Shown: positions 8,456-17,755, numbered from the stretch's first letter. The stretch is DNA of 64,000 bases from Roseimarinus sediminis (GCF_050433125.1 NZ_JBNPXV010000001.1:186001-250000), one strand, 5' to 3'. Numbers and translations: made by a program. Notes: generated by a model from the letters alone, not told the origin.

Positions 8456-10117
8456 TTACTTTATCATTTCGATATAACGCTTGTAAACTTCAGCATTCTC
8501 AAGTCCCGGCGTCTTAATCTCTAACAACGAAGGACCTGTTTTTGATTGAAAAAAGAACTTCAGTTTCGTGTCAAGTTCGCTTTCATTCCTACAAACAAAG
8601 TATTCAACACCAAAAGCACCGACCAGTTTTTCCAAATCAACCGGATGTTTGGTTTCCATGAATTCCTCAAAGGCATCCATTCTTGAAGGTCCGGGAAGCA
8701 AACGGAAAATTCCGCCTCCGTCATTGTTAATCACAACAATTTTCAGATTACCTGGCAGTTTCCTGTTCCATAATGCATTGGAATCGTATACAAAGCTCAG
8801 ATCACCTAAAATTGCAAGATTAAGGGTTGATGTTTGCGAAGCAAAACCAGCTGCTGTCGATAAACAGCCGTCGATACCCGAGACTCCGCGGTTGGAGAAC
8901 ACCTGACTGCTCCCCGATAAATCGAACATTTGTGCGTAGCGCACCGGACTGCTGTTTCCCAGGTGCAGTATTGCACCGGCTGGCAATTGCTGGCTGATGG
9001 CATGAAAAACTTTCAGATCGGAATAGGGAAGCTCTTTAAGCACCTGATTGTGTACTTCAGTATTTTGTACATGCAGCGCCCTCCATTTGCTCAGATAATG
9101 CTGGTTAACATTACTTTCAGTATTAACAATTGCTGAAAATACCTTTTCGGGATGGCCAATCGACTGCCCCTTTAAGTTCTGATAGGTATCAATGTGGTCA
9201 ATTTCTTCTGCCATGCGGTAATGTACCAGCGCTTTTTGTTTTTGCAGCCAAATTTTCAGCCGTTTCGAAACCACCGGTCCGCCAAAGCTAATAAGGAGAT
9301 CAGGGGAAAAATCGGCATCTTCAATCTTTTCTGCCTGAAGCATCAGGCGATCTACTTCATGGATAATATACTTTCCCTTTGTATTTGCGATCGGTTCAGC
9401 CAATACTACAGCCTTTTCTGACAGCGCTTGCAAAATGGAATTCAACAACGGTCCCGGGCTGCCTTCACCGCATAGTATCATTGGTTTTTCCGAGCGCTTC
9501 CAGGCTGCTATCAGTTCATCAACTTTTTCTTCATTAATTTCGACAGGAGCAGAAGTGGCGATATTTTGACTGGCAACCGGGCTTTCGACATAAAGTGGCT
9601 CTGCGATTGGTACATTGATGTGCACAGGTCCCCTGATTCCGCTTAGTGCGGCATTAATTATTTTATTAATTCCATAATGCTGGTTTTGAAGTTCATAAAC
9701 ATCGTGAACCGGCAGGTGCAAATGAATGGAATCCTTTATGTAGTTATGATATACTCCTGCCTGCCTGATGGTTTGATTGTCCTGCTGATCGATGAGATTT
9801 TCGGGCCGGTCGGCCGTAATGGCAATCAGTGGAATCCGCTGATAATAGGCTTCAGCCAGTGCCGGAGCATAGTTAAGCACTGCTGTTCCCGAAGTACACA
9901 ATAAAGCAACTGCCTGCCCGGTAGCCAATGCAATGCCCAGACCGTAAAAGGCAGCTGAGCGCTCATCAACAATACTGTGCAACTGGAAATTCGCCTTATT
10001 ATAAAACAGGCCGATGAGTGGTGCGTTGCGCGATCCGGGCGAAATCACCACATGGTGAATGCCCTTCAGCTCAAAAATTTTTACCAGATCGGCAATATGT
10101 TGTAAGTGATGGATCAT
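8456..10117 (-). CDS. menD: SEPHCHC synthase
   Basis: A thiamine-diphosphate enzyme joining isochorismate and 2-oxoglutarate to give SEPHCHC, the first committed menaquinone step. The 553 residues carry the N-terminal block VISPGSRNAPL, the TPP-activating region TSGTAVLNYAPALAEAYY and, near the C-terminus, the diphosphate/Mg motif (GDLSFVYD...NNDGGGIFRLLP). The length is normal. It is 72 bases downstream of menF in the same direction. Confidence 0.96.
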   Translation of the reverse strand: MIHHLQHIADLVKIFELKGIHHVVISPGSRNAPLIGLFYNKANFQLHSIVDERSAAFYGLGIALATGQAVALLCTSGTAVLNYAPALAEAYYQRIPLIAITADRPENLIDQQDNQTIRQAGVYHNYIKDSIHLHLPVHDVYELQNQHYGINKIINAALSGIRGPVHINVPIAEPLYVESPVASQNIATSAPVEINEEKVDELIAAWKRSEKPMILCGEGSPGPLLNSILQALSEKAVVLAEPIANTKGKYIIHEVDRLMLQAEKIEDADFSPDLLISFGGPVVSKRLKIWLQKQKALVHYRMAEEIDHIDTYQNLKGQSIGHPEKVFSAIVNTESNVNQHYLSKWRALHVQNTEVHNQVLKELPYSDLKVFHAISQQLPAGAILHLGNSSPVRYAQMFDLSGSSQVFSNRGVSGIDGCLSTAAGFASQTSTLNLAILGDLSFVYDSNALWNRKLPGNLKIVVINNDGGGIFRLLPGPSRMDAFEEFMETKHPVDLEKLVGAFGVEYFVCRNESELDTKLKFFFQSKTGPSLLEIKTPGLENAEVYKRYIEMIK

Positions 10118-10189
10118 TTTAGCGGCAAGATAAATATTATCGATTGAAATTTACAGGAATTAGTCGTTGACCTTCCGTTTAAAAGCTAG

Positions 10190-11287
10190 CTAAACTTTAT
10201 GAATAACCGACAATAAGGTATCGGCTTTTATTTCGGTTTCATTCCATTCGTCTTCGGGAACCGAGTCCCAGGTTATTCCTGCGCCAACGTGTAACACCAG
10301 CGATTCTTTCAAAACCTGCATGCACCTCAGATTAACAAATAACAGAACCCGCTCGTCGAGGTTGACAGGGCCCAGAAAACCAGAATAGTATCTTCGGTTG
10401 TGTTTTTCGATTTCAAGAATAAAATTCATGGCCTCTTTTTTGGGTAAGCCACACACTGCCGATGTAGGATGCAGTTCTTTCAACAGCTGTCCCAACTGAC
10501 CGTTTACATCGTGATAATTCATTGTAAAATCGGTACGCAAATGCACCAGGTTGCCTGCTTTTTTGGTATAAGGTCCCGACTTGATGTAGTTGTTAATGTC
10601 GAACTGTTTCAAGGCCTTTTCGATGTAACGGGTAACCAGTTCCTGTTCCACTTTTTCCTTGGTGCTCCAATTGTGGAGGTTCAGGTTTTCGGCATTGAAT
10701 TCACGGGTTCCGGCCAGCGACACGGTTTCGAGATCGTTTTTATGAGAACAGAGCAGCGGTTCGGGTGTTGCTCCCATCCACAAATGCCCGTTTACATTGA
10801 AAGTGTAAACAAAGGCATTGCTGTACGACGAGATGAGCATCTGAAACAAACTGGCCAGTTTGCATCTGTAGTTTCGCTCTACCACTTTAATGCGCGATAT
10901 CACCGCCTTTTCGAAGGTGCCTTTTTCAATTTCATCTTTAATGGCCTGCACCTGATTCATGAAAGTATGTTTACCCACAGCCCCATTATCAAAGCGGGTT
11001 TCGATCAACCCAAGTGGCGGCAACTTCTGCAGTTCGTCAAAGTGGGTATAATCGGTGCTGATGTAATTCAGATCGGGACGAATAAAAAAGTTGCGGTTTT
11101 CCTCATTTTCAATGAAAGGCGCAACTAAAAAGCCTTTCCGGGTAAAGAGTGCTCCGGTGACGGTAGTTTCAGAAACATGGGCATCTTTTTGCACAATCAG
11201 TCTTACTGCATCGTTATGCGGTAGTCTGTATGCAGCAAAAACCAGATTGTTATCAATGCAATACTGAAGTGCTTCAATAAAATTCAT
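10190..11287 (-). CDS. menF: isochorismate synthase
   Basis: Converts chorismate to isochorismate at the entry to menaquinone synthesis. The 365-residue chorismate-binding domain shows the block HPTSAVCGLPK, the ending region RRYYSGFLGPV, and GAGITWDSVPEDEWNETEIKA, all typical of the MenF/EntC/DhbC group. The N-terminus is short, as in other Bacteroidota. It is 18 bases after the thioesterase gene and begins the core men genes. EntC-type siderophore use is unlikely in this setting. Confidence 0.93.
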   Translation of the reverse strand: MNFIEALQYCIDNNLVFAAYRLPHNDAVRLIVQKDAHVSETTVTGALFTRKGFLVAPFIENEENRNFFIRPDLNYISTDYTHFDELQKLPPLGLIETRFDNGAVGKHTFMNQVQAIKDEIEKGTFEKAVISRIKVVERNYRCKLASLFQMLISSYSNAFVYTFNVNGHLWMGATPEPLLCSHKNDLETVSLAGTREFNAENLNLHNWSTKEKVEQELVTRYIEKALKQFDINNYIKSGPYTKKAGNLVHLRTDFTMNYHDVNGQLGQLLKELHPTSAVCGLPKKEAMNFILEIEKHNRRYYSGFLGPVNLDERVLLFVNLRCMQVLKESLVLHVGAGITWDSVPEDEWNETEIKADTLLSVIHKV

Positions 11288-11304
11288 GCTCCCGTTCCCT
11301 GTAT

Positions 11305-11706
11305 TTACTTCTTTACTATTGCATTGGTAACACGCGCCACCGAAATAAGTTTACCATCCTGGTCTCTTATTTCAACATCCCAAACGTGCGAAGTTTTTCC
11401 GCGGTGTACAATTGTAGCGGTAGCAATCACTAATCCTTCGCGAATCGAAGCAATGTGATTTCCGCTAATGCTCATCCCGAATGCGATGTACTTTTGGGTG
11501 TCGATGCTAAACAACGATCCGGCTGAGCCAACCGTTTCGGCAAGTGCAAGCGAGGCGCCTCCGTGCATAAATCCCAGTGGTTGCATCGTATTAGCATTAA
11601 CCGGCATGGAGGCCACTACGGTAGTTTCGGTAAACTCCAAAAACTCAATGCCCAGATGGCTGATGAGTGTACCGTTACAAAAGTGATTAATTTCCTGAAT
11701 ATTCAT
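11305..11706 (-). CDS. menI: hot-dog thioesterase, probable DHNA-CoA thioesterase
   Basis: A PaaI/EntH-type hot-dog protein. Its position at the head of the men operon indicates hydrolysis of DHNA-CoA to DHNA, the step between MenB and MenA. The catalytic segment is FMHGGASLALAETVGSAGS, followed by SGNHIASIREGLVIATA, which belongs to the CoA-binding face. I place the start at the ATG at 11706 (MNIQEIN), giving 133 residues; an in-frame ATG at 11733 would add nine mostly polar residues. The gene symbol rests on context. Confidence 0.8.
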   Translation of the reverse strand: MNIQEINHFCNGTLISHLGIEFLEFTETTVVASMPVNANTMQPLGFMHGGASLALAETVGSAGSLFSIDTQKYIAFGMSISGNHIASIREGLVIATATIVHRGKTSHVWDVEIRDQDGKLISVARVTNAIVKK

Positions 11707-11781
11707 TTTCTTTTTAATCTGAGTCGCATTCAATTGAATGGATATAAATAAATCATTGGGTTTAAGTAAAAGTGTGACTCG

Positions 11782-12060
11782 CTACTTTTCGCTATAATGA
11801 GACCAGGCACTCAACACGTGTACGGTAATTATCTCATTGTGTATTGAGTAAACCATTCGATGCTTCCTATTAATTCTCCGTGAATACAATCCTGCAAGGT
11901 CATGTTTTAGCAATTCTGGTTGCCCTGTTCCTGTTTTTGGATGTTCCATCAACTCATTAAGTAGTTTTTCAATTTTCCTTAAAACAGTTTTGTTACCTGA
12001 TTTTTTATGCTTTTCTATATCGCTTAAAGCAATTTCAGAAAATTCCAAAATATAACTCAT
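11782..12060 (-). CDS. yoeB: YoeB/Txe-family mRNA interferase toxin
   Basis: A 92-residue RelE-superfamily toxin predicted to cleave mRNA in the ribosomal A site. YoeB hallmarks are visible: SDIEKHKKSGNK near the N-terminus, HPKTGTGQPELLKHDLAGLYSRRI in the core, HRMVYSI, and the C-terminal SHYSEK with the catalytic His-Tyr pair. It overlaps the antitoxin gene by 4 bases and is translated after it. The length is usual (84-92). The module is downstream of nothing related and may have been acquired horizontally. Confidence 0.9.
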   Translation of the reverse strand: MSYILEFSEIALSDIEKHKKSGNKTVLRKIEKLLNELMEHPKTGTGQPELLKHDLAGLYSRRINRKHRMVYSIHNEIITVHVLSAWSHYSEK

Positions 12061-12308
12061 AGCCCCAATAAATCACGTATACCTTCGGGCGTTGTAATTC
12101 TATTCACTTTTCCTTGTTCAACCTCTTTAATACTTTGCTTAATTTTTTCAATCATTTTTGAATCAAAATAAATATCGTTCTCATTTATAGGAGTTAAGGC
12201 ATAAGCTCTGTCCTTCCCTCGTTGAACAATTATTTGCTCCCCTTTGTCAGCTTTTTCAAAGTATATCTTTTGATTTTGCCTAAATTCCCTGCTGCTAATT
12301 ACTAACAT
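12057..12308 (-). CDS. yefM: YefM/Phd-family antitoxin
   Basis: An 83-residue antitoxin that would neutralise the adjacent YoeB and repress its own promoter. The N-terminal Phd/YefM DNA-binding fold is seen (MLVISSREFRQNQK, ADKGEQIIVQRGKDRAYALTPI), followed by a C-terminal tail of the toxin-binding kind. It overlaps the toxin start by 4 bases. GTAC-containing palindromes just upstream (12327-12349) fit the operator type known for YefM. Confidence 0.9.
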   Translation of the reverse strand: MLVISSREFRQNQKIYFEKADKGEQIIVQRGKDRAYALTPINENDIYFDSKMIEKIKQSIKEVEQGKVNRITTPEGIRDLLGL

Positions 12309-12326
12309 ATCTTCTAATTTTAGCGT

Positions 12327-12349
12327 GTACCATTACGGTACAAATGTAC
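12327..12349 (-). promoter_or_regulatory. toxin-antitoxin operator with overlapping -7 element
   Basis: Three GTAC cores stand at 12327-12330, 12338-12341 and 12346-12349. The first two form the palindrome GTACCATTACGGTAC, and the last two GTACAAATGTAC. On the minus strand, bases 12348-12341 read TACATTTG, a Bacteroidota -7 element, so bound antitoxin would block the promoter. In E. coli the YefM operator is built on TGTACA cores. The site lies 19-41 bases before the antitoxin ATG. Confidence 0.7.
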
Positions 12350-12492
12350 TGATTTTTCCAAAATAATAATGACACAAATTTTGACAATGGTCTTTTCGGA
12401 TTCTATCAATAACTTTCATTTTCAGTTATCCGATCTATTAGCGCATCTGACTTCCTGCTTTTTTAAGTTTACAGCTCCTTAGTATTTTCGGA

Positions 12493-12519
12493 GGATTGCT
12501 TCGTTGCGCTGGCAATGAC
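12493..12519. repeat. candidate dispersed palindromic repeat
   Basis: A 27-base element beginning GGATTGCTTCGTTGCG and ending GCAATGAC, with short ATTGC/GCAAT arms. It resembles a family of short intergenic repeats seen in many bacterial genomes. It sits just after the glmM stop. Only one copy is present here, so the repeat nature rests on recollection, not on this window. Confidence 0.3.
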
Positions 12520-12521
12520 TG

Positions 12522-13904
12522 TTAAATCATCGCCTTAATATCTTCAATAATTTTTTGCGCCAAAGCATCCGCCTCCTTACCCGACTTTGCTTCCGAATAA
12601 ATGCGGATGATGGGCTCGGTATTCGACTTTCGTAAATGCACCCAGCTTGTGGCAAAATCGATTTTTACACCATCGATGTCGTTTACCTTTTCGCTTGCAT
12701 ATTTGTGTTTCATTTTTTCCAAAATGCTATCAACATCGATTTCGGGAGTAAGTTCAATTTTATTTTTCGACATGAAATAGTCGGGATAGGTGGCCCGAAG
12801 TTCGGAACACTTCAATTTCTTTTCGGCCAGTAAGCTTAAAAACAACGCAATGCCTACCAGCGAATCGCGTCCATAGTGTGAGGCAGGATAAATAACGCCG
12901 CCATTTCCTTCGCCTCCAATGATGGCATTGGTGGCTTTCATTTTCTCCACAACATTGACTTCACCCACTGCTGCAGCCTCATATTTTTGCCCGTATTTTT
13001 CGCTTACATCGCGCAAGGCCCTGGTCGATGACAAATTGGAAACAGTATTTCCGGGTGTTTTTGAAAGCACATAATCGGCCACTGCCACCAGCGTATATTC
13101 TTCGTTGAACATCGAACCATCTTCGTTGAGAATTACAAGCCGGTCAACATCGGGATCGACCACAAAGCAAAGGTCAACTGTTTCGCTGCGTACCTTTTCG
13201 GCCACCTCAACCAGGTTGGGTGCGATGGGCTCGGGGGTGTGTGCAAAATCGCCCGTCGGGCTACAGTTGATTTCAAGAACTTCGGCCACTCCCAGTGCTT
13301 TGAGCAATTGTGGAACTACAATGCCGCCCACCGAATTCACCGCATCGACGGCTATTTTGAAGCCGGCTGCTTTAATCTGTTCAACATTCACCAGCTCGAG
13401 ATCAAGTACCTGCTGAAGGTGTATCTGCGAATAATCTTTCAGTACCACTTTTCCTAAATCGTCGACTCCGGCATAATTAAATTTACCGGTTTCGGCATAT
13501 TTGAGAATCAGCTCGCCCTCGGCAGCGTTGAGGAATTCGCCTTTTTCGTTGAGCAGCTTCAGGGCATTCCACTGGCGTGGGTTATGACTGGCAGTTAAAA
13601 TAATGCCCCCATCGGCTAGTTCTTCAGGTACTGCAATTTCGGTGGTGGGTGTCGACGCCAGGCCGATATTCACCACGTCGCAGCCCATGGCCGTTAAGGT
13701 GGAAATCACCAGAGATGCCACCATTTCGCCCGAGATTCGGGCATCGCGTCCTACCACAATGAGGGGGCGACTTTTCTTCGACTTCGCGCTGATAAACTGT
13801 GCATAGGCCGAACTGAACTTCACCAGGTCGACCGGCGACAAGCCTTCGCCCGGTGCACCACCAATTGTGCCCCTGATTCCTGAAATTGATTTAATGAGTG
13901 TCAT
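12522..13904 (-). CDS. glmM: phosphoglucosamine mutase-type phosphohexomutase
   Basis: An alpha-D-phosphohexomutase of 460 residues. The phosphoserine loop TASHNPRQWNALK is near residue 105, the Mg-binding loop VVDPDVDRL near 245, the sugar-binding loop GGEGNGGVIYP near 330, and the phosphate-binding loop RKSNTEPIIRIYSEA near 430. The start ISGIRGTIGG is typical of the GlmM-like group of Bacteroidota, which makes glucosamine-1-phosphate for peptidoglycan and LPS. Phosphomannomutase or phosphoglucomutase activity cannot be excluded by sequence alone. Monocistronic; a TACTTTTG element lies upstream. Confidence 0.88.
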   Translation of the reverse strand: MTLIKSISGIRGTIGGAPGEGLSPVDLVKFSSAYAQFISAKSKKSRPLIVVGRDARISGEMVASLVISTLTAMGCDVVNIGLASTPTTEIAVPEELADGGIILTASHNPRQWNALKLLNEKGEFLNAAEGELILKYAETGKFNYAGVDDLGKVVLKDYSQIHLQQVLDLELVNVEQIKAAGFKIAVDAVNSVGGIVVPQLLKALGVAEVLEINCSPTGDFAHTPEPIAPNLVEVAEKVRSETVDLCFVVDPDVDRLVILNEDGSMFNEEYTLVAVADYVLSKTPGNTVSNLSSTRALRDVSEKYGQKYEAAAVGEVNVVEKMKATNAIIGGEGNGGVIYPASHYGRDSLVGIALFLSLLAEKKLKCSELRATYPDYFMSKNKIELTPEIDVDSILEKMKHKYASEKVNDIDGVKIDFATSWVHLRKSNTEPIIRIYSEAKSGKEADALAQKIIEDIKAMI

Positions 13905-13960
13905 TGATTCAAATGTTATTGTTTATAGTTGTGGGTATCGATCCCTTTTTTGAATTAGCT

Positions 13961-13968
13961 CAAAAGTA
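13961..13968 (-). promoter_or_regulatory. -7 promoter element for glmM
   Basis: The minus strand reads TACTTTTG here, an exact match to the Bacteroidota TAnnTTTG element, about 57-64 bases before the glmM ATG. No clear TTTG is seen at the -33 distance. Confidence 0.55.
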
Positions 13969-14133
13969 TAATTTTTAAAAATTTTTCTGTGGATAAATAT
14001 GAACTTACATTCCCTTAACATATCCAAAAAACCGAATAATTACTAATATTGTAGGATTTACAGCGCGATTTTGGAATTTGGCAGCATCAAAGCGAAGATT
14101 TATTTTAAATAAGCCGTATTTAATTGCAAAAAA

Positions 14134-14164
14134 TTGCGTCACAAAGCCTTTAGCTTTACATTTG
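14134..14164 (+). promoter_or_regulatory. promoter of the sdhCAB operon
   Basis: TTG at 14134-14136 and TACATTTG at 14157-14164 are separated by 20 bases, matching the Bacteroidota -33/-7 pattern. The predicted start of transcription, near 14171, leaves a leader of about 48 bases before sdhC. The rest of the 13905-14218 gap is AT-rich and shows nothing else beyond the divergent glmM promoter. Confidence 0.65.
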
Positions 14165-14218
14165 TGGGACAAAAGAAAAAAATATTCAATAGCTTAAATA
14201 ACAATAAATTAAAAACTT

Positions 14219-14908
14219 ATGAGCAAAGGAAGTTTTTTGAGCGCTTCTATCGGCCGTAAATTCCTGATGAGTATAACCGGATTATTTCTGGTTTCATTCA
14301 TTGTGATTCACCTTTCGATTAATCTTCTGCTGATTTTCGACGACAGTGGTGAGTTGTTTAATGTTGCGGCCCATTTTATGGCGACAAACGCGTTGATTAA
14401 AGTGATGGAACCTGTATTGGCGCTGGGATTTATTATTCACATTATTTGGTCGTTGATGATTTCGGTCCAGAACATGAAAGCAAGACCAATCGGGTACAAC
14501 AAGAGCTCACAAAGGGCCAACAGCACCTGGGCCTCGCGCAACATGCTGATTTTGGGCGCACTGATTCTGGTCTTCCTGGGCTTGCACATTTACGACTTCT
14601 GGTGGAAGATTAAAGTAAGCGGAAGTCCCTTGCTTGAAATGAGCACAGGCCTCGAAGAAGGAGTTCACAACACCTATGCCCTGGTGTCGACCCTGTTTAT
14701 GGAAAGTACTCTTTACAACCTGATTTACATTGCAGGTGGTATTTTGCTCGGGCTGCACATTACCCACGGATTTTGGTCAGCTTTTCAGACCATTGGCCTT
14801 AGTAACGACATCTGGAGAAAGCGACTTTATGTGCTGGCCAACATCATCGGATGGATCTTTGCCATCGGTTTTAGTGTGATTCCAATCTATTTCATGATTA
14901 AATTTTAA
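14219..14908 (+). CDS. sdhC: succinate dehydrogenase/fumarate reductase cytochrome b558 subunit
   Basis: The membrane anchor of complex II, carrying two hemes b and exchanging electrons with menaquinone. The 229 residues form five hydrophobic helices with candidate heme histidines in FIVIHLSIN, NVAAHFMA, FIIHIIW, LGLHIYDF and LGLHITHGFW. This is the single-subunit b558 type of B. subtilis and Wolinella, general in Bacteroidota. It is 17 bases before sdhA. With menaquinone the complex may run in either direction. Confidence 0.93.
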   Translation: MSKGSFLSASIGRKFLMSITGLFLVSFIVIHLSINLLLIFDDSGELFNVAAHFMATNALIKVMEPVLALGFIIHIIWSLMISVQNMKARPIGYNKSSQRANSTWASRNMLILGALILVFLGLHIYDFWWKIKVSGSPLLEMSTGLEEGVHNTYALVSTLFMESTLYNLIYIAGGILLGLHITHGFWSAFQTIGLSNDIWRKRLYVLANIIGWIFAIGFSVIPIYFMIKF

Positions 14909-14925
14909 TCGGAGAAAAGCGTATT

Positions 14926-16866
14926 ATGAGTAAAATTGAAAACAAGATACCGGAAGGGCCTTTAGCAGAAAAGTGGTCGAATCACAAGTCTGCAATTAAA
15001 GTAGTAAGCCCTGCAAACAAGAGAAAGCTTGATGTGATTGTAGTGGGAACCGGTCTGGCCGGTGCTTCAGCTGCGGCATCACTTTCGGAAATGGGATACA
15101 ATGTACATGCATTTTGCTATCAGGACAGCCCGCGTCGAGCACACTCCATTGCTGCTCAGGGCGGAATAAATGCAGCAAAAAACTATCAGAATGATAATGA
15201 CTCGGTTTATCGCCTGTTTTACGATACCATTAAAGGAGGTGACTACCGTGCCCGCGAAGCCAACGTGTACCGTCTGGCCGAAGTTTCACCCAATATCATC
15301 GACCAGTGCGTAGCACAAGGTGTGCCTTTTGCGCGCGAGTACGGTGGTACCCTGGCCAACCGCTCATTTGGAGGGGTACTGGTAAGCCGTACTTTTTATG
15401 CCCGCGGACAAACCGGCCAGCAATTACTGTTGGGTGCCTACAGTGCACTGAACCGCCAGATTGCCAAGGGGGGTGTTAAAATGTATACCCGTCATGAAAT
15501 GCTCGACGTAGTGGTTCAGGACGGAAAAGCACGGGGAATCATTGCCCGCGACCTGGTAAGCGGAAAAGTAAAACGCTTTGGCGCTCATGCGGTAGTGGTG
15601 GCTACAGGTGGCTATGGAAACGTATTCTTCCTGTCGACCAACGCCATGGGATGTAACGGATCGGCTGCATGGCAGTGCTACAAAAAAGGAGCCTGGTTTG
15701 GTAACCCCTGCTTTGTACAAATCCATCCTACCTGTATTCCGGTGCATGGCGACCAGCAGTCGAAACTGACCCTGATGTCGGAATCGCTGCGTAACGATGG
15801 TCGTGTGTGGGTTCCAAAGAAAAAAGAAGACGCTGTAAAACTTCAGAAAGGTGAAATTGGTCCCAACGACATCCCCGATGAGGACCGCGATTTCTACCTT
15901 GAGCGGCGTTATCCAAGCTACGGAAACCTGGTTCCACGCGACGTGGCATCACGCGCTGCCAAAGAGCGTTGCGATGCAGGATTTGGCGTAAACAATACCG
16001 GAAAAGCAGTTTATCTCGACTTCAAATACTCCATCGAGCGCCTGGGTAAGGACGTAATTAAGGCCCGCTATGGCAACCTTTTCCAGATGTACGAGAAAAT
16101 TACGGCCACCGATCCGTACAACGAACCAATGCAGATTTATCCTGCCATTCACTACTCAATGGGCGGGCTTTGGGTCGATTATAATCTGATGACCAATATT
16201 CCCGGTTTGTATGCGATTGGAGAAGCCAACTTCAGCGATCACGGAGCCAACCGCCTGGGTGCTTCAGCACTGATGCAGGGGCTGGCCGACGGTTACTTTG
16301 TACTGCCTTATACCATTGGCGATTACCTGGCCAATGAAATTATGACCCCTAAAATCGACACCAATGCACCCGAATTTGAGGAAAGCGAAAAAGAAGTCAC
16401 CGGACGTCTCGAAAAACTTTTCAACATCAATGGCAGCAAAACCGTCGATCACTTCCACAAACAATTGGGTCATTACATGTGGGACTATGTTGGTATGAGC
16501 CGCAATGCCGAAGGACTTAAAAAAGCCATCGAAGGAATTAAAAAGCTGAAGGAGGAATTCTGGAAGGATGTTAAAATCCCCGGTGAAATGAACAACCTGA
16601 ATCCTGAGCTTGAAAAAGCAGGCCGCGTAGCCGATGCACTCGAAATGGGTATACTGATGGCGCAGGATGCACTCGACCGTAACGAATCGTGTGGAGGACA
16701 CTTCCGCGAAGAATCGGCCACAGAAGAAGGCGAAGCCAAGCGCGACGACGAAAACTTTACCTATGTTTCCTGCTGGGAGTATAAGGGCGAAGACCAGGAT
16801 CCGGTACTTAACAAGGAAGATCTGATTTTTGAAAACGTTCAGTTAACGCAACGAAGCTATAAATAA
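14926..16866 (+). CDS. sdhA: succinate dehydrogenase/fumarate reductase flavoprotein
   Basis: The catalytic subunit that interconverts succinate and fumarate. The 646-residue protein has the FAD dinucleotide fold (VVGTGLAGASAAASL, near residue 40), the flavinylated histidine block HSIAAQGGINAAK, the active-site blocks RSFGGVLVSRTFYARGQTGQQ and HPTCIP, and near the end GIYAIGEANFSDHGANRLGASAL-like sequence (seen as LYAIGEANFSDHG). The length and motifs fit the b558-linked class. Second gene of the operon. Confidence 0.96.
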   Translation: MSKIENKIPEGPLAEKWSNHKSAIKVVSPANKRKLDVIVVGTGLAGASAAASLSEMGYNVHAFCYQDSPRRAHSIAAQGGINAAKNYQNDNDSVYRLFYDTIKGGDYRAREANVYRLAEVSPNIIDQCVAQGVPFAREYGGTLANRSFGGVLVSRTFYARGQTGQQLLLGAYSALNRQIAKGGVKMYTRHEMLDVVVQDGKARGIIARDLVSGKVKRFGAHAVVVATGGYGNVFFLSTNAMGCNGSAAWQCYKKGAWFGNPCFVQIHPTCIPVHGDQQSKLTLMSESLRNDGRVWVPKKKEDAVKLQKGEIGPNDIPDEDRDFYLERRYPSYGNLVPRDVASRAAKERCDAGFGVNNTGKAVYLDFKYSIERLGKDVIKARYGNLFQMYEKITATDPYNEPMQIYPAIHYSMGGLWVDYNLMTNIPGLYAIGEANFSDHGANRLGASALMQGLADGYFVLPYTIGDYLANEIMTPKIDTNAPEFEESEKEVTGRLEKLFNINGSKTVDHFHKQLGHYMWDYVGMSRNAEGLKKAIEGIKKLKEEFWKDVKIPGEMNNLNPELEKAGRVADALEMGILMAQDALDRNESCGGHFREESATEEGEAKRDDENFTYVSCWEYKGEDQDPVLNKEDLIFENVQLTQRSYK

Positions 16867-16932
16867 AGGTAGTTAGATAAAAGACAAAGCCTTATCAGTT
16901 GTCTTTGGTCTAAAATCTTAAATCAAAAAAAA

Positions 16933-17694
16933 ATGGCAGACAAGATATTAAATAAAATATACCTCAAGGTTTGGAGGCAAAACAGCGCCAAAGAAAAAGG
17001 CCGCTTCGAAACTTATGAAATTGAAAATATCTCACAAGGCAGCTCATTTCTTGAAATGCTTGATATTTTGAATGAAAAACTGATCCTCGAAGACAAGGAT
17101 CCCATTGCTTTCGACCACGACTGCAGGGAAGGTATTTGTGGAATGTGCAGTTTATTCATCAACGGCAGAGCCCATGGCCCCGACCGTGAAATCACCACCT
17201 GTCAGTTGCACATGCGTTCGTTCAACGAAGGAGATACCATCACCATCGAACCTTGGCGCGCAGGAGCCTTCCCGGTAATTAAAGACCTCATTGTTGACCG
17301 TACTGCTTTTGAAAAAATTCAGCAGGCTGGCGGCTTTGTATCGGTGAACACCGGTGGCATTCCCGACGGAAATGCCATTCCTATTGGTCAGGATGACGCC
17401 GAAGAAGCCATGGATGCAGCAGCCTGTATTGGCTGTGGTGCCTGTGTTGCAACCTGTAAAAACTCATCGGCCATGTTATTTGTGGCTGCCAAGGTATCAC
17501 AACTGGCCAAATTGCCCCAGGGCAAGGTCGAAGCCAAACGTCGTGCCAAAAGCATGGTAGCCAAAATGGATGAGCTGGGTTTTGGAGGTTGTACCAATAC
17601 CGGTGCCTGTGAGCTCGAATGCCCAAAATCGATCAGCATTGCCCACATTGCCCGCCTCAACCGCGAATACCTGAAAGCCAAGTTGGCAGACTAA
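16933..17694 (+). CDS. sdhB: succinate dehydrogenase/fumarate reductase iron-sulfur subunit
   Basis: Relays electrons between the flavoprotein and the heme anchor. The 253 residues carry a 2Fe-2S motif (DCREGICGMCSLFING), the 4Fe-4S motif CIGCGACVATCKN, and the 3Fe-4S ligands in CTNTGACELECPKSIS. It lies 66 bases after sdhA and is followed by a strong terminator, so the operon is sdhCAB. Confidence 0.96.
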   Translation: MADKILNKIYLKVWRQNSAKEKGRFETYEIENISQGSSFLEMLDILNEKLILEDKDPIAFDHDCREGICGMCSLFINGRAHGPDREITTCQLHMRSFNEGDTITIEPWRAGAFPVIKDLIVDRTAFEKIQQAGGFVSVNTGGIPDGNAIPIGQDDAEEAMDAAACIGCGACVATCKNSSAMLFVAAKVSQLAKLPQGKVEAKRRAKSMVAKMDELGFGGCTNTGACELECPKSISIAHIARLNREYLKAKLAD

Positions 17695-17715
17695 ACAACA
17701 ATCAATCTACAATAA

Positions 17716-17755
17716 AAAACCGCCTTCATTAGTACTGAAGGCGGTTTTCTTTTAC
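17716..17755 (+). terminator. intrinsic terminator of sdhCAB
   Basis: A perfect 13-bp stem (17716-17728 with 17736-17748, core ACCGCCTTCA) with a 7-base loop, followed by a T-rich run. Confidence 0.9.

Noticed and set aside
10469..11128. A 219-codon plus-strand open frame antisense to menF
   Set aside because: menF is a clear family member over this range; the antisense reading has no motif.
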